Shown one piece after another: positions 52,584 to 62,212 of a stretch of 64,000 nucleotides of DNA. Origin of the DNA: Ignavibacteria bacterium (GTDB taxonomy: Bacteria > Bacteroidota > Ignavibacteria > SZUA-365). The stretch lies in the NCBI GenBank assembly GCA_016720835.1, contig JADKJW010000002.1:310001-374000 (forward strand), given 5' to 3'. The notes under the pieces were generated by a model, which saw only the letters and a program-made list of their open reading frames with translations, ran no database searches and had not been told where the DNA came from. The position numbers and the translations under genes were made by a program. Numbering within the stretch: the first letter of the stretch is position 1; each line of letters starts with the position of its first letter.

Positions 52584-52979
52584 TCAGGCGTCCGGGAGGT
52601 TGTGGACGAGGCGCTTGACGCCTTCGCGAAGGAGAGCGACGTTGAAATTGATCAGGAGACCGAGATGGCGCTCGGTCAGACGGAGGTATGTGAGCAGCTG
52701 TGCGCTGTGGACCGGCAGAATGGCGCTGACGGTTTTGAGCTCCACGATGATTGCGTCGGCGACGATGAGATCGATGCGATAGCCGCAATCGATCTCGATG
52801 CCCTTGTATCGCAGCGGCAGATAGAGCTGTCGTTGCACGGCAAGTCCTTCGCACTGCAGTTCGTAGACGAGACACGCCTCGTACGCCGATTCAAGCAGAC
52901 CGGGACCGAGCTCAGTGTGCACACGCATGGCGCATCCGATGATGCGATGGGAAAGGGCGTTCAGTTCGTTGGTGGTCAT
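52584..52979 (-). CDS. GxxExxY family protein (PD-(D/E)XK nuclease-like fold)
   Basis: The 131-residue protein has the defining segment GPGLLESAYEACLVYEL (GxxExxY), preceded by IIGCAMRVHTELG. Its second half has GYRIDLIVADAIIVELKTV, a D-x10-ExK arrangement that fits the PD-(D/E)XK nuclease superfamily. The C-terminal half (HSAQLLTYLRLTERHLGLLINFN) is also typical. The biological role of the family is not established. The gene is bracketed by inverted CTCTGCG-type repeats, the left one four bases behind its stop and the right one 81 bases before its start, as if gene and repeats form one unit. Confidence 0.92.
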   Translation of the reverse strand: MTTNELNALSHRIIGCAMRVHTELGPGLLESAYEACLVYELQCEGLAVQRQLYLPLRYKGIEIDCGYRIDLIVADAIIVELKTVSAILPVHSAQLLTYLRLTERHLGLLINFNVALLREGVKRLVHNLPDA

Positions 52980-53060
52980 GGCACATACGATTGATGTTGA
53001 ACAAAACGGGAGTTTCGCGATGCACCCAGTTATACTCGCGAGCCCGCCAATTTGTTCCCA

Positions 53061-53095
53061 TTCTCTGCGCCTCTGCGCCTCTGCGCCTCTGCGGT
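53061..53095. repeat. Right inverted repeat of the GxxExxY element
   Basis: TTCTCTGCG followed by three CCTCTGCG units and GT is the counterpart, in opposite orientation, of 52553-52579. It runs directly into a second repeat (TCTTC)n. Confidence 0.85.
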
Positions 53096-53096
53096 T

Positions 53097-53143
53097 TCCT
53101 CTCTTCTCTTCTCTTCTCTTCTCTTCTCTTCTCTTCTCTCCCG
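53097..53143. repeat. Pentanucleotide repeat (TCTTC)n
   Basis: Eight or nine tandem TCTTC units lie between the right CTCTGCG repeat and the stop of the M14 peptidase gene at 53149. Confidence 0.9.
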
Positions 53144-53148
53144 ACCTC

Positions 53149-55500
53149 TCACTCGACCTTTACCACCCTCCTCGTCGCAACCGCCCTCCCCGCCTCCAGC
53201 CGCACGAAGTACACGCCGGCAGGAAGGCCCGCGAGCACGGTAGCACGGTGCTGCCCCGCGCCGAGCTCCGGCCATGCGCGCACGGACCGCACCCGGCCCA
53301 ACGCGTCAGAAACCGTCACGCTGACAGCCGAGGCGACCGGCAGCGTGTACCGGAATGTTGCAGCATCGCGGCACGGATTCGGCGAGGCTTCGGAAAGAGC
53401 GAATCCTTCCAACGATCCGTCCCCGTCGACATCACTGATTGCGCGCTGGTAACCCGTGATGGAGATGGAATCCACCAGCCAGCCGTCGAACACCGCGCCC
53501 TCGTCGCTCTCGAAGTTGAAGCGCAGGCGGATGTTGTCGAGGCCGCACCACGGCGTCAGGTCCATGCTCTCCGCCGCCCAGGTGCTGCGCTTGCCGTCGT
53601 AGCCGGGGATGTCCACCGGCACCTGCTTCTGTTTGCCGAATGCGCGCGAGGTGTACCGGCCTTCAAGCGGAATCCAGACGTCGCCATCGTCGCCGCTCAC
53701 CTCCACCGTGCCGTAGTCGCTGTTGGATTCGATGTGCCAGCGCGTCTCGAAACGCAGCTCGGCGGCGGTGTACGCGCGGAGATCGAGCGGCTGCCGCAGC
53801 GTCATGCTGGAGGATTCGTCGTTCCTGTACGACCCGGCGGGACTCTCGCTGTAGCAATATCCGCCGCGCGCCTTTTCGCAGGGCACTCTGCCCCACTGTC
53901 CCTCGAAAATCCAGGCGGGAATCACGGCTTCGGCCCCGTCGGCAAAGAGGGTCAACGGCGCGCTCGGCCGGAAGAGCACCGAGTCGCGCATGACGCTTTC
54001 GGGCGTCACCGTCATCACATCCAGCCGCACGCGCTCGCCGGGGACGAGCCACTGCGCGTTCTTCTCGAGACGCACCTGCAGCGGCGTTGACGGCCGCATC
54101 GGCACGCGCGTGAATGTCCACACGGGGAGCGTGATTCCGGGCGACGCGCAGGCGACGCGCACGGTGTCGATCAGCGACAGCGTGTCGGCGCCGGTGAACG
54201 CGATCGAGACATCCACCCCGCTCGCGTCTTCCGAAATCGTCGACCACAGAATCCGCGCGTGCGGCACCACCATGTGCGCGAGCTGGAGATTCTGTTCGAG
54301 GTTCTCCTCCGCGAGCGGCACGATGCGCGAGGGCAGCGCCCAGAACCCGTCCACGCCGTTCCCGATCTCGGGAGTCATCGAGAAAATGCGCGCGTGCGCG
54401 GCGGTGTCGCCGTACATCCAGTCGTCCGACGAGCCGTTGGACACGTAGTTCACCGTCTGCCGGCCCGTGCCCCAGGTGTAGCGGTTGACGACGGTCAGGC
54501 GCTCCGCCAGGGCGCGGAAGGCGAGGCTGTCCTCCGTGTCCTTGTCGGAATAGCCCCACGGAAAAATCATCAGGCTGGAGAAGGTGTGATAATTGAGCGC
54601 GTAGCGGAAGCGATGCGCGTCGCAGTAGCGCGCGACGGCCTGTGTCTCGAGCTCGGAGAACGGTCCGTGGCCGCGGAAGGTCTCGCGCGTCGAATCAGGA
54701 CTCGACCCCGTGTTGTCGAAACCCCACTTGTAGCCGTAGTTGCGGTTGAGATCCACGCCCGCGGCCGTCCCGAAGCGCGTGCGGTTCTTGCGCCACATGC
54801 CGCCGCCTCCGGGCTTGGTCGCCTCGTTGTAGGCGTAGCCGTCGGGATTGACGACGGGAATGAAGTGCAGCGCGGCGCGGTCCAGCAGCTTCGTGATTTC
54901 CGGATTGCGCCCCCGCTGCTCGAGCAGGTACCACATGAAATAGACGAGCTGCATCATGCTCTCCGGTTCGCGGGCGTGATGCAGGCCGGTGTACAGCACG
55001 GCGGGGAGCCCCGTGTCCGCCGTCGCGCAGATGCGCACGGCGACGATGGGACGCCCCTCCTGCGTCACGCCGACGGTGTCGTTCGCCGATATCAGCCCCG
55101 GCGCGAAGGCGCGCATGGCGTCGAGTTCCTCGAACAGCTCGTCGAGCGTCAGATGCCCGCCCATGCTGCCGAGGTGGAAATGCTCCACGCGGTTGGCGAC
55201 GGACGCCTTCTGCATCGGCGGCGTATCCCTGCGCAACCTCTCCGTGTAATGCGCGTCCCAATCCTCGATGATCGCGGTGTATGCAATCCGCTGTTCCCGC
55301 AGCACGCGGAGATCGGCGCCGCTCGCGAACAGCTCGATCCACGCGCCGGGCTTGACGGCCGCCTCCTCGAGTGGAAATCCCAGTTGGGCGATGCGCTCGA
55401 TGGAAACGTCCGGCGTCAGCGGAATCCGGATCTGACTGTACCGCTCCTGCCCCGTCGCAACAGCGGCAAGGATGAAAAGAATCGCGATGATGTGCTTCAT
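53149..55500 (-). CDS. Secreted M14 zinc carboxypeptidase with sorting domain
   Basis: The ATG at 55500 gives a signal peptide (MKHIIAILFILAAVATGQ). An N-terminal prodomain-like region (about 20-120) is followed by the M14 catalytic domain: the zinc pair HHAREPES (H..E), the substrate Arg in DLNRNYGYKWG, third zinc ligand in LNYHTFSS and catalytic Glu in MTPEIGNG. After this come beta domains, including a MAM/concanavalin-like region near 610-720, and a C-terminal sorting module (SPNPCRDAATFRY ... AGVYFVRLEAG ... VVKVE). 783 residues. It removes C-terminal residues from external peptides. The gene lies 22 bases behind the M6 peptidase gene and is probably co-transcribed with it. Confidence 0.93.
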   Translation of the reverse strand: MKHIIAILFILAAVATGQERYSQIRIPLTPDVSIERIAQLGFPLEEAAVKPGAWIELFASGADLRVLREQRIAYTAIIEDWDAHYTERLRRDTPPMQKASVANRVEHFHLGSMGGHLTLDELFEELDAMRAFAPGLISANDTVGVTQEGRPIVAVRICATADTGLPAVLYTGLHHAREPESMMQLVYFMWYLLEQRGRNPEITKLLDRAALHFIPVVNPDGYAYNEATKPGGGGMWRKNRTRFGTAAGVDLNRNYGYKWGFDNTGSSPDSTRETFRGHGPFSELETQAVARYCDAHRFRYALNYHTFSSLMIFPWGYSDKDTEDSLAFRALAERLTVVNRYTWGTGRQTVNYVSNGSSDDWMYGDTAAHARIFSMTPEIGNGVDGFWALPSRIVPLAEENLEQNLQLAHMVVPHARILWSTISEDASGVDVSIAFTGADTLSLIDTVRVACASPGITLPVWTFTRVPMRPSTPLQVRLEKNAQWLVPGERVRLDVMTVTPESVMRDSVLFRPSAPLTLFADGAEAVIPAWIFEGQWGRVPCEKARGGYCYSESPAGSYRNDESSSMTLRQPLDLRAYTAAELRFETRWHIESNSDYGTVEVSGDDGDVWIPLEGRYTSRAFGKQKQVPVDIPGYDGKRSTWAAESMDLTPWCGLDNIRLRFNFESDEGAVFDGWLVDSISITGYQRAISDVDGDGSLEGFALSEASPNPCRDAATFRYTLPVASAVSVTVSDALGRVRSVRAWPELGAGQHRATVLAGLPAGVYFVRLEAGRAVATRRVVKVE

Positions 55501-55522
55501 GAAATCTCTGCCGGTGAATCGA

Positions 55523-58500
55523 TCAACGCAGTACCACCATGCGAATGACGCCTCGCCATGACGCGGACGTCGCGTCCAGCGCTCTGGCCGTCGCGACGCA
55601 GAAATAGACACCTGGCGGCACGGTGGCCGTCCACTGCGCCCGATACAAGCCCGCATCGAAAACGCCGTCCGCGAGGCGCGCAACTTCGCGACCGAGCAGG
55701 TCGTGCACGGCCAGCGTCATCGCGGTGCGCGCGGGGACGGTGAAGCGCAGCGTCGTCGCGCCGCGGAAGGGATTCGGCGCGTTCTGCGCGATGGAGAAGC
55801 CGGTCACAGTCGCCGGAGCTTCCCGTTCGATGACAAGCGGAACCGGCGTGACGCCGACGCTGCCGAGGATTTCCTTCGCGAGACGCCTCGCGTCGTCGCG
55901 GTCCGCGAAGTAGAGCGGGTAGCCGAGCGTGAAGATGTCGGACGTGGGCGTGTGCGCGCGCACCCCGACGGGAAGACCGCGCCATGCGGGCGTGGGGCTG
56001 TTGATTTTGTTGCCGTAGATCGAAATGATATCCGTCGAATCGGTGCGGCCCAGCACGAGACTGACCTGCGACAGCGCCCCGCGATACGGCTGCAGCGGGA
56101 TCTTCGCACTGTCGATGTCCACCGCGCTGAAACCGGATTGACCCGCCCCCTGCGTGAAGTCCCCGCGATCCGCGTCGGTCTCCCCGAGACTGTCGATGTG
56201 CAGATACTCGTACGCGAAGCTGCCGGGGGCGAAGGACAGCGGCAGGGTCCTCCCATGCGCGAACGAAGGCAGCAGGCGCCATCCCGTCAACAGCAGTCGC
56301 CCGCCGGCGTCGACGTATTCCTGCAGCAGTTCGATCATGTCCTGCCGTGAAACCGGATGGGGTGCATTCACCGCAGGATTGTCGGCGTGCACCACGATGA
56401 ACTGGTGCATCCCGAGCAGCGTGCGCGACGGCAGGCCCTGCTTCGCGAAATCCCACGTGGCGGAGGGCTGGAACAGGTCCTCGTAGAAAGAGTCGACCGT
56501 GCTGTCCGCCACGCCCAGGGCCTTGAAGGGCTCCTCGGCCTCGTCGGTGAAGTCGAGCACGAGCACGGAACGGCTGAACGCGGGCATGCCGCGGTCCACC
56601 GCCTCGTCCCAGGTGGTCGCGACGCGGATGCCGTCCACGCGCAGGTCGAACGCCGGGCTGTCGGTTTGTTTCAGACTCACCGATCCGATATCCGCGAGCG
56701 GGACGCCCGTTCCTCCGTGCACGACATGCGCGAGCGGTTCGAAGCAGCTGACCGGCGGATTCACCCAGAGCGACAGCGAATCGTCGTCCGTCCCGAACGA
56801 CGTGAACCTGTAATGCAGCGCGATCAGGTGCGTCTTGCCGAGCTGCGCGGTGGAATCGGACCAGCGCACCGCGGGCGAGGGGTGCGTGGTGGAGACGCCG
56901 AAGGCGAGGCGGCCGTTGGCGGCCCTGCGCACGTACACATGCGCGCCGGCGGGACCGCTGCTTCCCGAGGGTGTGAGGCTGAGGAACTGCGCGGGTTCCG
57001 CGGAGGCCGCTTCCACGTGCAGCAGCAGCGCCGCGTACGCGCCTTCACTGCTCACGGACGGGAACGGGTGCCGCACGTTCTGCCTGTTGTCCATTCCTCC
57101 GCGGAGCCGGGCCGAGCGCCCGATGTTCGAGTTGATGTAGTTCATGTAGAACAGCCCTTCGTCCGCCATCGTCACGGGCGACGCCGCGTAGCCGTTGTCC
57201 AGGCTCCAGCCGTGATCCGTCACCTTCGCGGCGGCGGGATAGGCGAAGTTTTCGTCGAAGAGCAGCGTCTGCGCCGAATCCGGAAGCTCGTAACCGAAGA
57301 GCCGGTTCGGCGTGCCGAGCAGCGTGCCGATGAGCGTGTAGCGTCCGGTGACGATGTTGGGGCTGACGAACAGGCCGCCCGCAAGCCCGTCGATGCTCGT
57401 GGAGCCGATGTCTTGAAGCACGTCGTGGAAGAGATCGGTCTGCTCGCCCGTGCGCAGCGAGAGGCGGATGAGGTACTGCGGATTGCCCGCGCCGCCGTTG
57501 CGGCAGAAAGCCCAGAGGTACGGCCCGCCCGCGGTGTGGCCGTCGTAGGCGAGACCCATGATCTCGCTGAGCTGGTGCGTCGCGGCGGGGATGCGCGCGA
57601 GCTCCTTGCCGGCCATGCTCGCGAGCACAATGTCGCTGTTGGCCTCGCCGATCCACAGACCTCCCTTGCCGCCGTCCGCCCCGGGATCGAAGGTGCAGTA
57701 CTCGGCCTTGGCGGGCATCTGCAGCAGTGCGACGCGATTGCGCGTCAGGGGATCGATTTTCGGGATGCGGTTCGAACCCGTGGCCGCGTAGACGAAGGAC
57801 CCGTCGAAGGTCAGCGCCTTGATCGCGGCAGCGCCCGAGATGGTGAATTCGCCGACGAGCTGCCCGTCGAGCGTCCAGCGGTACAGGTAGTCGCTGCCCG
57901 CGCGCGAGGTCCAGAACTGATCGCCGATGAAGACGACGCCGAGGTTGTCCTTGCTGCGCGTCGTGTCGGTGACGTCGTTGTTGAACTGGATCTTGTAGAA
58001 GGGCTTGCAGATGGCGAAGCTCGTGCTGTCGCGCACGGTGGAATTCATCACGTCGACGATGCGCATCTTGCAATGCAGCGAGGCGCGGTCCGGGACCTTC
58101 CAGTAGAACGGCTTGGTGACCGGCGACGCGATGACGTCCCAGCTCCCGCCGTTGTTCACGGAGTACTCCACCTGGAATTTCCGCGCGACCGCGTTCGACA
58201 ACCAGTTGATCTTGCGCACGGAGCCCGCGACCCACTGGCTGTTGCGGATGGGCGCGGTCAACTGCACGGCCTGCGTGTCGAGCACGACGCCGAAGGAGAT
58301 GGTGGCGCCCGCGGCGGTGACGGCCGCGATGTTGAGCCCGCCCTTCTTTCCGTTGCTGAGGAAGGACGAGGGATTGGTGTTGTCGTTGATGGCCGTGCGC
58401 AGCGCCGTGGCGCTGTACGCGGCGAGGTCGGGCTGCCCGTTCGCGGTGAGGGTGCCGTTGGGCCGGTAGATGTAGAGTTCGTCCGGCGGTCCGCCCGCGT

Positions 58501-59794
58501 TGCCGCGGCAGGCGGAATTGATGCGGTACACGATAAGGCCGTCGCCCGGCAGGGAGGTTTCGAAGACGCCTCCGCGCTTGCGGTACTCCACGACGAAGAA
58601 TTCGCTTGTGGAATAGGGAGACGCGATCTTGAAGATGTTGTCGGTCGCCGATGTCGTCGGCTTCAGCGTGTACGTGCCCGGGGTGCGGATCTCCGGCACG
58701 GCGTCGATCCACTTGCCATACCGGTACTTCATCCATGCCGTCATGTGCTGCGGCGGATTCGCGTTGCTCTCCATCACGTCCCAGCGCCCTGCGGGACTCA
58801 GCCCGTTCGACGAATAGTGGTACAGATCCGGCGCGCCGAGCGAGTGGAACATCTCGTGGCAGAGCACGCCGTTGCCGAGCGCACCCTGCAACTGGAAGTT
58901 GTACGTGCGCACACGGATGCCGCGCATGGTGACGGTGCGGCTGTCGAGCGACCACATGTGCGGCCAGAGCAGCGAGCTCCACGCCGTCGGTTGTCCGGAT
59001 ACGATGAAGCAGATGTTGTCGATCGCCCCGTCCTTGTCCGCGTCGATGTCGAGCGTGTCGGGGAGCTGCGACGCGACGGCCTGCACCGCGCGCTGCAGCA
59101 GCGCGTGTTCGCGCTCGGTGCGGTCGGCCTGGTAGCCGTCGGGACAGGTGGTGGCGTCATACGGTTTGAAGTACGAGCGCGGCATGCTGTCCTTGTACGA
59201 CACGATGAGGCCGGCGGCGGGTGCGGGATAGAAGGTCGTCGATATCGTGAGCTTCTTGTAGGAGACCTCCTCGAAATAGGCGCGCATCGAGTTCACGCCC
59301 GGCGTGTTGCACATCGCCTCGTAGACCTTCAGCGAATCCTTGCGCTCCTCCTCGTCGCTGAAGCGGATGAAGATCACCAGGTTGTTGATTCTGCCGATCG
59401 TGGGTGTCGTAATACCCGGCGGGTTGCGGTCGGCCGACGCCTTGAAGAACGGCGCGGCATTGACGAGGTGCCGCGCGTCCGTCTTCAGCCAGCGATCGAT
59501 GCCGATGCTCACGGGATTGCTGCGTCCCGCCACGTGCGCCGTCGGCAGCAGGCGGCCGTCCGACTTCGTCGCGTAGACGTAATAGCCGTTCGCATGGTCC
59601 TGCACGATCGTGTAGCCGTCCTTGTCGTGCAGCCAGTTGTAGTACTCGTCGCCGCTCGCGAAGCATTCGAGGATGCTGCCGTCCGGCTGCCTGAGCGTCT
59701 GCGGAACGAAGGTCAGCGGCGCGGCAATCGCCGTCGCAACAGCAATGAGCAACCCGACAACCATGATCGGGAGACCGGAGACTGAGCGTTTCAT
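55523..59794 (-). CDS. Secreted M6-family metalloprotease with sorting domain
   Basis: A 1423-residue protein with a signal peptide (MKRSVSGLPIMVVGLLIAVA). An M6/immune-inhibitor-A-like protease follows (about 30-400) with zinc site HEMFHSLGAPDLYHY near residue 313 and the Met-turn region WDVMESNANPPQH. The long C-terminal half contains a beta-propeller-like segment (about 600-850), LamG-like regions (about 860-1060), a DUF-type Rossmann-like segment (about 1090-1300; LLLTGWRLLPS) and a sorting module (QNAPNPFRGATTLRF ... GVYFCVATA). It digests external proteins. It precedes the M14 carboxypeptidase on the minus strand; together they would act on protein and then on the peptides. Confidence 0.92.
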   Translation of the reverse strand: MKRSVSGLPIMVVGLLIAVATAIAAPLTFVPQTLRQPDGSILECFASGDEYYNWLHDKDGYTIVQDHANGYYVYATKSDGRLLPTAHVAGRSNPVSIGIDRWLKTDARHLVNAAPFFKASADRNPPGITTPTIGRINNLVIFIRFSDEEERKDSLKVYEAMCNTPGVNSMRAYFEEVSYKKLTISTTFYPAPAAGLIVSYKDSMPRSYFKPYDATTCPDGYQADRTEREHALLQRAVQAVASQLPDTLDIDADKDGAIDNICFIVSGQPTAWSSLLWPHMWSLDSRTVTMRGIRVRTYNFQLQGALGNGVLCHEMFHSLGAPDLYHYSSNGLSPAGRWDVMESNANPPQHMTAWMKYRYGKWIDAVPEIRTPGTYTLKPTTSATDNIFKIASPYSTSEFFVVEYRKRGGVFETSLPGDGLIVYRINSACRGNAGGPPDELYIYRPNGTLTANGQPDLAAYSATALRTAINDNTNPSSFLSNGKKGGLNIAAVTAAGATISFGVVLDTQAVQLTAPIRNSQWVAGSVRKINWLSNAVARKFQVEYSVNNGGSWDVIASPVTKPFYWKVPDRASLHCKMRIVDVMNSTVRDSTSFAICKPFYKIQFNNDVTDTTRSKDNLGVVFIGDQFWTSRAGSDYLYRWTLDGQLVGEFTISGAAAIKALTFDGSFVYAATGSNRIPKIDPLTRNRVALLQMPAKAEYCTFDPGADGGKGGLWIGEANSDIVLASMAGKELARIPAATHQLSEIMGLAYDGHTAGGPYLWAFCRNGGAGNPQYLIRLSLRTGEQTDLFHDVLQDIGSTSIDGLAGGLFVSPNIVTGRYTLIGTLLGTPNRLFGYELPDSAQTLLFDENFAYPAAAKVTDHGWSLDNGYAASPVTMADEGLFYMNYINSNIGRSARLRGGMDNRQNVRHPFPSVSSEGAYAALLLHVEAASAEPAQFLSLTPSGSSGPAGAHVYVRRAANGRLAFGVSTTHPSPAVRWSDSTAQLGKTHLIALHYRFTSFGTDDDSLSLWVNPPVSCFEPLAHVVHGGTGVPLADIGSVSLKQTDSPAFDLRVDGIRVATTWDEAVDRGMPAFSRSVLVLDFTDEAEEPFKALGVADSTVDSFYEDLFQPSATWDFAKQGLPSRTLLGMHQFIVVHADNPAVNAPHPVSRQDMIELLQEYVDAGGRLLLTGWRLLPSFAHGRTLPLSFAPGSFAYEYLHIDSLGETDADRGDFTQGAGQSGFSAVDIDSAKIPLQPYRGALSQVSLVLGRTDSTDIISIYGNKINSPTPAWRGLPVGVRAHTPTSDIFTLGYPLYFADRDDARRLAKEILGSVGVTPVPLVIEREAPATVTGFSIAQNAPNPFRGATTLRFTVPARTAMTLAVHDLLGREVARLADGVFDAGLYRAQWTATVPPGVYFCVATARALDATSASWRGVIRMVVLR

Positions 59795-59978
59795 GGGGAC
59801 CTCGGGGGAAGTGCGGTGAGCGACCGGGGGGACGTGAAACCGGATTTCTGAATGTATCCACTTCCGCGGACTTTCTCAACGCCCGATGCCTTGGGCGGAA
59901 CGCCGAAGTCCCGTACATTTCATGTTCTATCGTTTCCGACAGCACGCATCAGCCATCAATTCCGTATCGGACACTCAC

Positions 59979-61661
59979 ATGCATCTTCGAATACTGACCG
60001 CCGCACTCGCCGTCATCGTCCTCATCCAATTCTGCGCGGCCCAGACCCGCACCGTCGGCATGCTGCGCAACGAGGCGGGGACCTTCGACGGGCTCACGCT
60101 CTTCGCCCCGATGGGCGCTACCACGACGCATCTCATCGATTCCGAGGGCAGGCAGGTGCGCTCCTGGACGGCGGCGCAGCGTCCGGGACAGGCGGCCTAC
60201 CTGTTGCCGAACGGGCATCTGCTCCGCGCGGGGATGGAACCGTTCCTGCCCGGCTTCAACGGAGGCGGCGTCGGTGCGCGCGTGCAGAAATTCGACTGGG
60301 ACGGCACCCTGCTCTGGAATTTTCTGTACGCCACGCCGCTGCACCGGCTGCATCATGACATCTGCCCGATGCCCAACGGCAACGTGCTGATGATCGCGTG
60401 GGAACTCAAGACGCGCGCCGAATGGACCGCGGCGGGCAAGAATCCGGCGACGTCGGGCGCGGGTCCGCTGTGGCCCGATCACATCATCGAGGTGCAACAG
60501 ACCGGCGACACCACCGGCGCGATCGTGTGGGAATGGCACGCATGGGATCACCTCGTGCAGGACTTCGACTCGACCAAGGCCAACTACGGCAATCCGGCGG
60601 AGAACCCGCAGTTGATCGACCTGAACTTCGGCGGCAGGGCGCTGGACTGGATGCATTCGAACGCCGTCGCCTACAACGCGGAGCTCGATCAGGTGATCCT
60701 CTGCGTCCATAATTTCAACGAATTCTGGGTGATCGATCACAGCACCACCACCGCCGAAGCCGCGTCGCATACGGGCGGCACGCTCAACCGCGGCGGCGAC
60801 CTGCTCTACCGCTGGGGCAATCCCCGCACCTATCGCGCGGGCACGGCGGCCGAGCAGAAGCTCTACGGCATGCACGATGCGCACTGGATCGAGACGGGGC
60901 TGCGCGGCGAGGGAAACATTCTGGTGTTCAACAACGGACTGAACCGTCCCGCCGGCAAGTATTCATCGGTGGAAGAAATCACCCCGCCCCTTCGCGGCGA
61001 CCGTCTCTACGACTACGCGCCCGGCCTGCCCTTCGCCCCGGCGGACGCATCGTGGATATTCACGGCCACGCCGAAGGAGACCTTCATATCCGAAAACATC
61101 TCCAGCGCGCAGCGCCTCCCGAACGGCAACACCTTCATCTGCGAGGGCGCGCGCGGCCGCTTCTTCGAGATCGCAGCCGACGGCAGCATCGTCTGGGAGT
61201 ACGTCAATCCCGTCACCGGCAAGGGCATCCTCGCGCAGGGCGACACGGTGCCGACCGACCTCGGCTCGGCAAACAACGTTTTCAAGGCCCGCAAATACGC
61301 GCGGAATTTCCCGGGTTTCACGGGCCGTGATCTGACGCCGGGATCCGTGATCGAGCGCAACGCCACCGCCGTCGACGGGATGATGCCGACGGGCGTTTCC
61401 ATCGCCATCGACGTCCCGCAGCCGCATCCGGTGCGCTCCTCCGCGACCGTCCGCATCCAGCTCGCCGCCGAAGGTCCGGTGCTGCTCACCCTGCACGATG
61501 TGCTCGGACGCAGCGTCGCGACCCTTGCCGACAATGCGCGGATGGACGCCGGCTCGCACGTCGTGTCCTTCGCGCTCCCGCAGCTTCCGCGCGGCATGTA
61601 CCTGCTTCGCCTCGCGGCGGGCGGCGCGACTGCGACGCGAGAAATTCTGCTCGCGCGCTGA
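59979..61661 (+). CDS. Secreted arylsulfotransferase (ASST)-like protein with sorting domain
   Basis: The ATG at 59979 gives a signal peptide (MHLRILTAALAVIVLIQFCAA). The 560-residue protein has the beta-propeller of the ASST/Arylsulfotran_2 group: repeated blades with PNGH/PNGN turns (LLPNGHLLRAG, PMPNGNVLMIA, RLPNGNTFICEG), VWEWHAWDH and DWMHSNAVAYN with conserved His residues, and a C-terminal sorting module (PHPVRSSATVRIQL ... RGMYLLRLAAG). True ASST enzymes transfer sulfate between phenols using a propeller-bound His. Whether this one is active cannot be judged from sequence. Divergent from the M6 peptidase gene. Confidence 0.82.
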   Translation: MHLRILTAALAVIVLIQFCAAQTRTVGMLRNEAGTFDGLTLFAPMGATTTHLIDSEGRQVRSWTAAQRPGQAAYLLPNGHLLRAGMEPFLPGFNGGGVGARVQKFDWDGTLLWNFLYATPLHRLHHDICPMPNGNVLMIAWELKTRAEWTAAGKNPATSGAGPLWPDHIIEVQQTGDTTGAIVWEWHAWDHLVQDFDSTKANYGNPAENPQLIDLNFGGRALDWMHSNAVAYNAELDQVILCVHNFNEFWVIDHSTTTAEAASHTGGTLNRGGDLLYRWGNPRTYRAGTAAEQKLYGMHDAHWIETGLRGEGNILVFNNGLNRPAGKYSSVEEITPPLRGDRLYDYAPGLPFAPADASWIFTATPKETFISENISSAQRLPNGNTFICEGARGRFFEIAADGSIVWEYVNPVTGKGILAQGDTVPTDLGSANNVFKARKYARNFPGFTGRDLTPGSVIERNATAVDGMMPTGVSIAIDVPQPHPVRSSATVRIQLAAEGPVLLTLHDVLGRSVATLADNARMDAGSHVVSFALPQLPRGMYLLRLAAGGATATREILLAR

Positions 61662-61677
61662 GAAGAACCTTTTCCCG

Positions 61678-61710
61678 CGCTCCGCTGTTTTGAGAGGAGC
61701 ACCTTTTTTT
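61678..61710 (+). terminator. Weak terminator-like hairpin
   Basis: GCTCC and GGAGC with a 12-base loop, followed by ACC and seven T residues. It lies between the arylsulfotransferase stop and the ferritin-like gene, 30 bases before the latter's start. Confidence 0.35.
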
Positions 61711-61739
61711 CGATTCTTCATCATCCCGGACCTGACATC

Positions 61740-62189
61740 ATGAGCAAAGAAGCCATCATCGACGAAATGATCATCGCCTACGCGGCGGAACTCGAAACCA
61801 TCCAAAACTACATCGCCGCCTCGGTCAATCTCGACGGCGTGCGCTGCGACGTGATCAAGAAAGCCCTCGGCGCGGACATCCCCACCGAGTTGCTGCACGC
61901 GCAGACCCTGGCCGCGCGCATCAAGACCGTCGGCGGAAAGGTCCCCGGCTCCCTCGCCCTGCCACGCGGACAGGCGTCGCTCCAGCCGCTCGCGGACACC
62001 ACCGACGTGGTCTCCGTCATCAAGGGCGTCATCGACGCCGAGAAGGGCGCCATCGCGCAGTACAACAAGATCATCAAAATGTGCGACGGCGTCGACTACG
62101 TGACGCAGGACATGGCCATCACCCTGCTGAGTGACGAAGAGAACCACCTGAGCGAATTCACCGGCTACCTGAAAGAATACGAGAAGTAA
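61740..62189 (+). CDS. Ferritin-like diiron protein
   Basis: A 149-residue all-helical protein with two ExxH pairs (TELLHAQ near residue 50, SDEENHLSEF near 133) and glutamates in the other helices (AAELETIQNY, DAEKGAIAQYNK), giving a diiron four-helix bundle of the ferritin/rubrerythrin type. It lacks the C-terminal rubredoxin domain and any signal peptide. It may store or detoxify iron or scavenge peroxide in the cytoplasm. A tiny membrane protein gene follows 23 bases downstream. Confidence 0.9.
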   Translation: MSKEAIIDEMIIAYAAELETIQNYIAASVNLDGVRCDVIKKALGADIPTELLHAQTLAARIKTVGGKVPGSLALPRGQASLQPLADTTDVVSVIKGVIDAEKGAIAQYNKIIKMCDGVDYVTQDMAITLLSDEENHLSEFTGYLKEYEK

Positions 62190-62212
62190 CGCCATTGACT
62201 GAAAGCGATGCC

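Noticed and set aside
52461..52994. Plus-strand frame opposite the GxxExxY gene
   Set aside because: It has no family features, while the minus-strand frame has the full GxxExxY signature.
56357..59785. An 1142-codon open frame on the plus strand opposite the M6 protease gene
   Set aside because: The composition is Arg/Val/Glu-rich without motifs; the minus strand has a signal peptide, zinc site and sorting domain.
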